64,000 nt of DNA from Spirochaetales bacterium. GTDB lineage: Bacteria > Spirochaetota > Spirochaetia > SZUA-6 > JAFGRV01. Both the position numbers and the translations under genes were made by a program. The notes below the pieces were generated by a model. It worked only from the letters and a program-made list of their open reading frames with translations, was not told the origin of the DNA and ran no database searches. Shown one piece after another: positions 62,078-64,000 of this stretch. The DNA lies in NCBI GenBank assembly GCA_016930085.1, contig JAFGHO010000064.1, forward strand, positions 54,672-118,671, written 5' to 3'. Each line of letters opens with the position of its first letter. Within the stretch, counting starts at the first letter, position 1.

Positions 62078-62569
62078 CTAGTCGGATTTTGGCCCGGAAA
62101 AATCCGAAAGTGGAGAAATTGTTTTTCTTAAGAGGAATTCAGATTGATTATTGATAAAATAATTTTCCAATTCTCCGATAATCTTATATCCCAGCTTAAG
62201 ATAAAGCTTTTTTGCACCTTCATTAAAAGATGATACACAGATGAAAACATTGGGACTATACTGAAAAATATAATCCTCGGCGTATTTTATCAAACGAGAA
62301 CCGATTCCTCTGCCCCTGAAGGACTCTTTAACCGCTATTGATTGAATATAACCGATGAAAGCACCGTTCATATTGATTAAAATAAATCCGGCAATTTCAT
62401 TTTCAATTTTTGTAATGAAACAATTTTTTGATTTATCTTCAATATATTTAACTGAATCATTGAAAGATCTCTTGAGAGTCAACCACGGTTCGGAAGTAGA
62501 CATTATTTTGGCGCATTCTTCAATCTCATCTTTATTTTGCGATATATTTATTTTGATTTTATCTATCAT
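62078..62569 (-). CDS. GNAT-family N-acetyltransferase (cassette gene)
   Basis: 163 residues. VKESFRGRGIGSRLIKYAEDYI is the acetyl-CoA-binding motif A, preceded by GFILINMNGAFIGYIQSIAV and followed by FNEGAKKLYLKLGYKIIGE. It is clearly more AT-rich than the core genes. The ATG has no visible ribosome-binding site. An inverted repeat CGGATTTT/AAAATCCG (62083-62106) lies in its last codons. It is the last of three minus-strand genes separated by attC-like sequences, and acetyltransferases are frequent integron cassettes. Substrate unknown. Confidence 0.88.
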   Translation of the reverse strand: MIDKIKINISQNKDEIEECAKIMSTSEPWLTLKRSFNDSVKYIEDKSKNCFITKIENEIAGFILINMNGAFIGYIQSIAVKESFRGRGIGSRLIKYAEDYIFQYSPNVFICVSSFNEGAKKLYLKLGYKIIGELENYFINNQSEFLLRKTISPLSDFSGPKSD

Positions 62570-62618
62570 CTATTTTACCAGTTTTAGTCCGATTAATTTA
62601 TACTACCGTCTTACGGGT

Positions 62619-62688
62619 ACGCGAAATTGGTGAACAAGGGGAGATGATTTGAGCGGAATCAAGTGAAGCCCCGTCCTCGCTGTTATAT
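62619..62688 (-). repeat. attC-like site after the O-methyltransferase cassette
   Basis: On the minus strand, an inverse core ATATAAC (62682-62688) is followed by an imperfect hairpin: GCGA/TCGC outside, GGGG/CCCC, and TGATT/AATCA around a CCGCTCA loop. ATATAAC is the exact complement of GTTATAT at the start of the same cassette (63320-63326), as required of an excisable cassette. The far core is degenerate (GTACCCG). Confidence 0.55.
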
Positions 62689-62703
62689 GTTTTGTTTTTA
62701 TAG

Positions 62704-63294
62704 TTATTTCCTCCTGCAGATTAATTCGCCTTTACCAACCGGGACAATGACACTGTCAAAACGCTCGTCGTTCTGAGCTTTTTCAATCATCGGCTTAATG
62801 GTTTCAAAATGATTGACAGCATTATCGGCGACCAGGATACCGCCTTTCACGATCTTATCAGACATTATTTCCCAACAATGTAGATACATTTCTTTTTCGC
62901 AATCAAGGAAACAGAATGCGACATTCTCAGTTTGCCGGATATTGACGAGGGCGTCGCCTTCTATAAGTTCGACAAAATCCTCGATTTCCGCTTTTTTGAA
63001 GGTTTCCATTGCCATTCGTATCTTGTATTCCGACAATTCAAACGTTTTCACTTTCATTCTTCGTTCCTTTGCTGCAAGAGAAATCCACATCGTTGAGTAG
63101 CCGGCGCTTGTACCTATTTCAATCAGTTGGCCCGGCGGACAATTGGCGGCTATTATTGAGAGGAACCTGCCGGTTTCGGGCGGTATCTGCCGAAGCCTTT
63201 GCATCTTTGGAGTACCATCAAGCCGGTCTTTTTTATCCAAAGTTTCAAGGAAGGCCATTCTTTCCGACATTACAGTTGTTATTTCAGTAAACAT
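62704..63294 (-). CDS. Class I SAM-dependent O-methyltransferase-like protein (cassette gene)
   Basis: 196 residues. LIEIGTSAGYSTMWISLA is the SAM-binding motif I, followed by the acidic strand 2 end in VKTFELSEYK, VELIEGDALVNI, AFCFLDCEKEMY and GGILVADNAVNH, the pattern of catechol-type or caffeoyl-CoA-type O-methyltransferases. ATG 63294 is chosen because AGGAG lies 6 bases upstream; the longer frame would read into the attC-like spacer. It is flanked by GTTATAT upstream and ATATAAC downstream. Substrate unknown. Confidence 0.85.
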   Translation of the reverse strand: MFTEITTVMSERMAFLETLDKKDRLDGTPKMQRLRQIPPETGRFLSIIAANCPPGQLIEIGTSAGYSTMWISLAAKERRMKVKTFELSEYKIRMAMETFKKAEIEDFVELIEGDALVNIRQTENVAFCFLDCEKEMYLHCWEIMSDKIVKGGILVADNAVNHFETIKPMIEKAQNDERFDSVIVPVGKGELICRRK

Positions 63295-63319
63295 CTTTAT
63301 CTCCTGAGAAAACAATAAA

Positions 63320-63468
63320 ATATAACGTTTTATGGCTTGCCGAAGTTGGCACAATTACCTTATTGTCTTTTTAATAATTACACGACTTATACTCGACATT
63401 TACTGTGACACACGTGTCGGTTTTGGCAGAGGCGCTTGTCCGTCAAAGCCGGAAAACTAGTGTTGGGC
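63320..63468 (-). repeat. attC-like site after the DUF1003 cassette
   Basis: On the minus strand, inverse core GCCCAAC (63462-63468, a perfect RYYYAAC match, overlapping the gene's last codons) and core GTTATAT (63320-63326) bound 149 bases. Next to them, GTTTT-CC-GGCTT and AAGCC-AT-AAAAC are complementary, which is the R''-L''...L'-R' layout of attC. GACAC/GTGTC adds an internal hairpin. Confidence 0.6.
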
Positions 63469-63975
63469 GTCGTTGGGGTATTTGTGTTTTTTTTCTATGG
63501 ATTCTCTTATCTCGTTTAAAAGGTCGATTTGTAATTCCTGTATTTCAATCATCTTTGACCATTGTTCGAGTAATAGATGATCTATCTTCTCATGCAAAGT
63601 TCTTATCTCAATCTCTGATTTTAGATTTATTTTATAATCATTTTCCACTCTTATTCTGTCTTTTGTTTCCAGTCGATTTTGACTCATCATGATAATGGGA
63701 GCCTGAATTGCTGCTATACATGATAAAATCAAATTAAGTAATATATACGGATAAGGATCAAAAGGTTTTGATAATAATAAATGACTATTAACCAGAATCC
63801 ATAATATTAATATACTAAAAAAAGAAATTATAAATCTCCAGCTTCCTCCAAATTTAGCAACAATGTCAGATATTTTATTTCCAATAGTATATTTTTCTTC
63901 ATATTGTGCATTGATTGTCCAGGGTAAACTCAATTCCCCATTTTTTACCCGATCAGGGTAAACAAGATTCCCCAC
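63457..63975 (-). CDS. DUF1003 membrane protein (cassette gene, start uncertain)
   Basis: 172 residues from GTG 63975; the frame stays open to the right window edge, so the true start may lie outside. The DUF1003 domain is complete: IVAKFGGSWRFI, two membrane spans (about 48-66 and 78-100), LVNSHLLLSKPFDPYPYILLNLILS, IMMSQNRLETKDR and a C-terminal helix LHEKIDHLLLEQW. The function of DUF1003 is not established; it is sometimes linked to cyclophilin or stress proteins. It is very AT-rich. The first 30 residues are encoded by a near-duplicated 34-base unit. Confidence 0.85.
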   Translation of the reverse strand: MGNLVYPDRVKNGELSLPWTINAQYEEKYTIGNKISDIVAKFGGSWRFIISFFSILILWILVNSHLLLSKPFDPYPYILLNLILSCIAAIQAPIIMMSQNRLETKDRIRVENDYKINLKSEIEIRTLHEKIDHLLLEQWSKMIEIQELQIDLLNEIRESIEKKHKYPNDAQH

Positions 63976-63988
63976 TTTTTTTAAAAAA
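63921..63988. repeat. 34-base imperfect direct repeat
   Basis: AGGGTAAAC starts at 63921 and again at 63955, each followed by ATTCCCCA and a T run, so two units with a 34-base period. They encode LVYPD- and LSLPW-like peptides at the presumed N-terminus of the DUF1003 protein and may mark an insertion boundary. Confidence 0.45.
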
Positions 63989-64000
63989 GGGTAATTAAGA

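Noticed and set aside
1..64000. tRNA, rRNA, CRISPR arrays, transposases and prophage genes
   Set aside because: I scanned for tRNA T-arm motifs, regularly spaced repeats and transposase or integrase motifs and found nothing convincing; an integrase for the cassette array would have to lie outside the window.

Overview
The window looks like a chromosomal segment from a free-living spirochaete-like bacterium. The assignment is inferred from gene content: many lipoproteins with loose lipoboxes, a CarD-ispD-ispF-htpG cluster, a CHASE2 adenylate cyclase with FecR and beta-barrel neighbours, and a very large signalling load. No rRNA or tRNA gene is visible to anchor taxonomy. Most of the window is a moderately GC-rich, densely packed core. 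The last 2 kb is clearly more AT-rich.

Layout. 1-1743: 3' part of a glycoside hydrolase family 2 enzyme cut by the window edge. 1893-4490: three-gene ABC exporter. 4551-10140 (minus strand): carD, ispD, ispF, htpG, nth and asd, covering transcription control, isoprenoid synthesis, chaperone, base-excision repair and the Asp-family amino-acid/cell-wall precursor pathway. 10206-12599: a VTT/TVP38 membrane protein and an oligopeptide-binding lipoprotein. 12693-20206 (minus): a signalling block with a LacI-type sensor histidine kinase, two receiver proteins and two paralogous REC-DUF3369-HD-GYP proteins, probably a pathway ending in c-di-GMP breakdown. 20629-28078: metabolic and accessory genes, including an Asn/Asp-tRNA-synthetase-like catalytic core, a PfkB kinase, a lipase, an EEP nuclease, a secreted protein with an NADase-type glycan-binding domain and a DUF362 protein. 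28170-37683: CHASE2 adenylate cyclase divergent from an envelope operon (beta-barrel, FecR, lipoprotein), then a tandem ribbon-helix-helix-like protein and further envelope proteins. 37716-43985: an rRNA/tRNA methyltransferase, then a minus-strand sugar/glycolipid cluster with a polyprenyl-phosphate-type GT2, a YdjC/NaxD-type deacetylase, two SDR enzymes, a sugar nucleotidyltransferase and TatD. 44116-47193: VWA protein and MATE transporter. 47421-51656: fabD-fabG-fabF divergent from fabH. 51929-61996: a partner-switching module (ATPase, STAS, SpoIIE/PP2C phosphatase), then a eukaryotic-like module (PPP-type phosphatase, Ser/Thr kinase, membrane FHA protein, VWA-FHA protein). 62057-64000: three small AT-rich genes separated by attC-like sites, read here as part of an integron cassette array.

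Several start sites are unusual. ispD has no ATG/GTG/TTG start upstream of its conserved nucleotide-binding loop and probably starts at ATC behind a perfect Shine-Dalgarno. carD and the first ABC permease sit so close to good -10 boxes that their mRNAs should be leaderless or nearly so. All functional calls come from reading motifs by eye; no database search was run.
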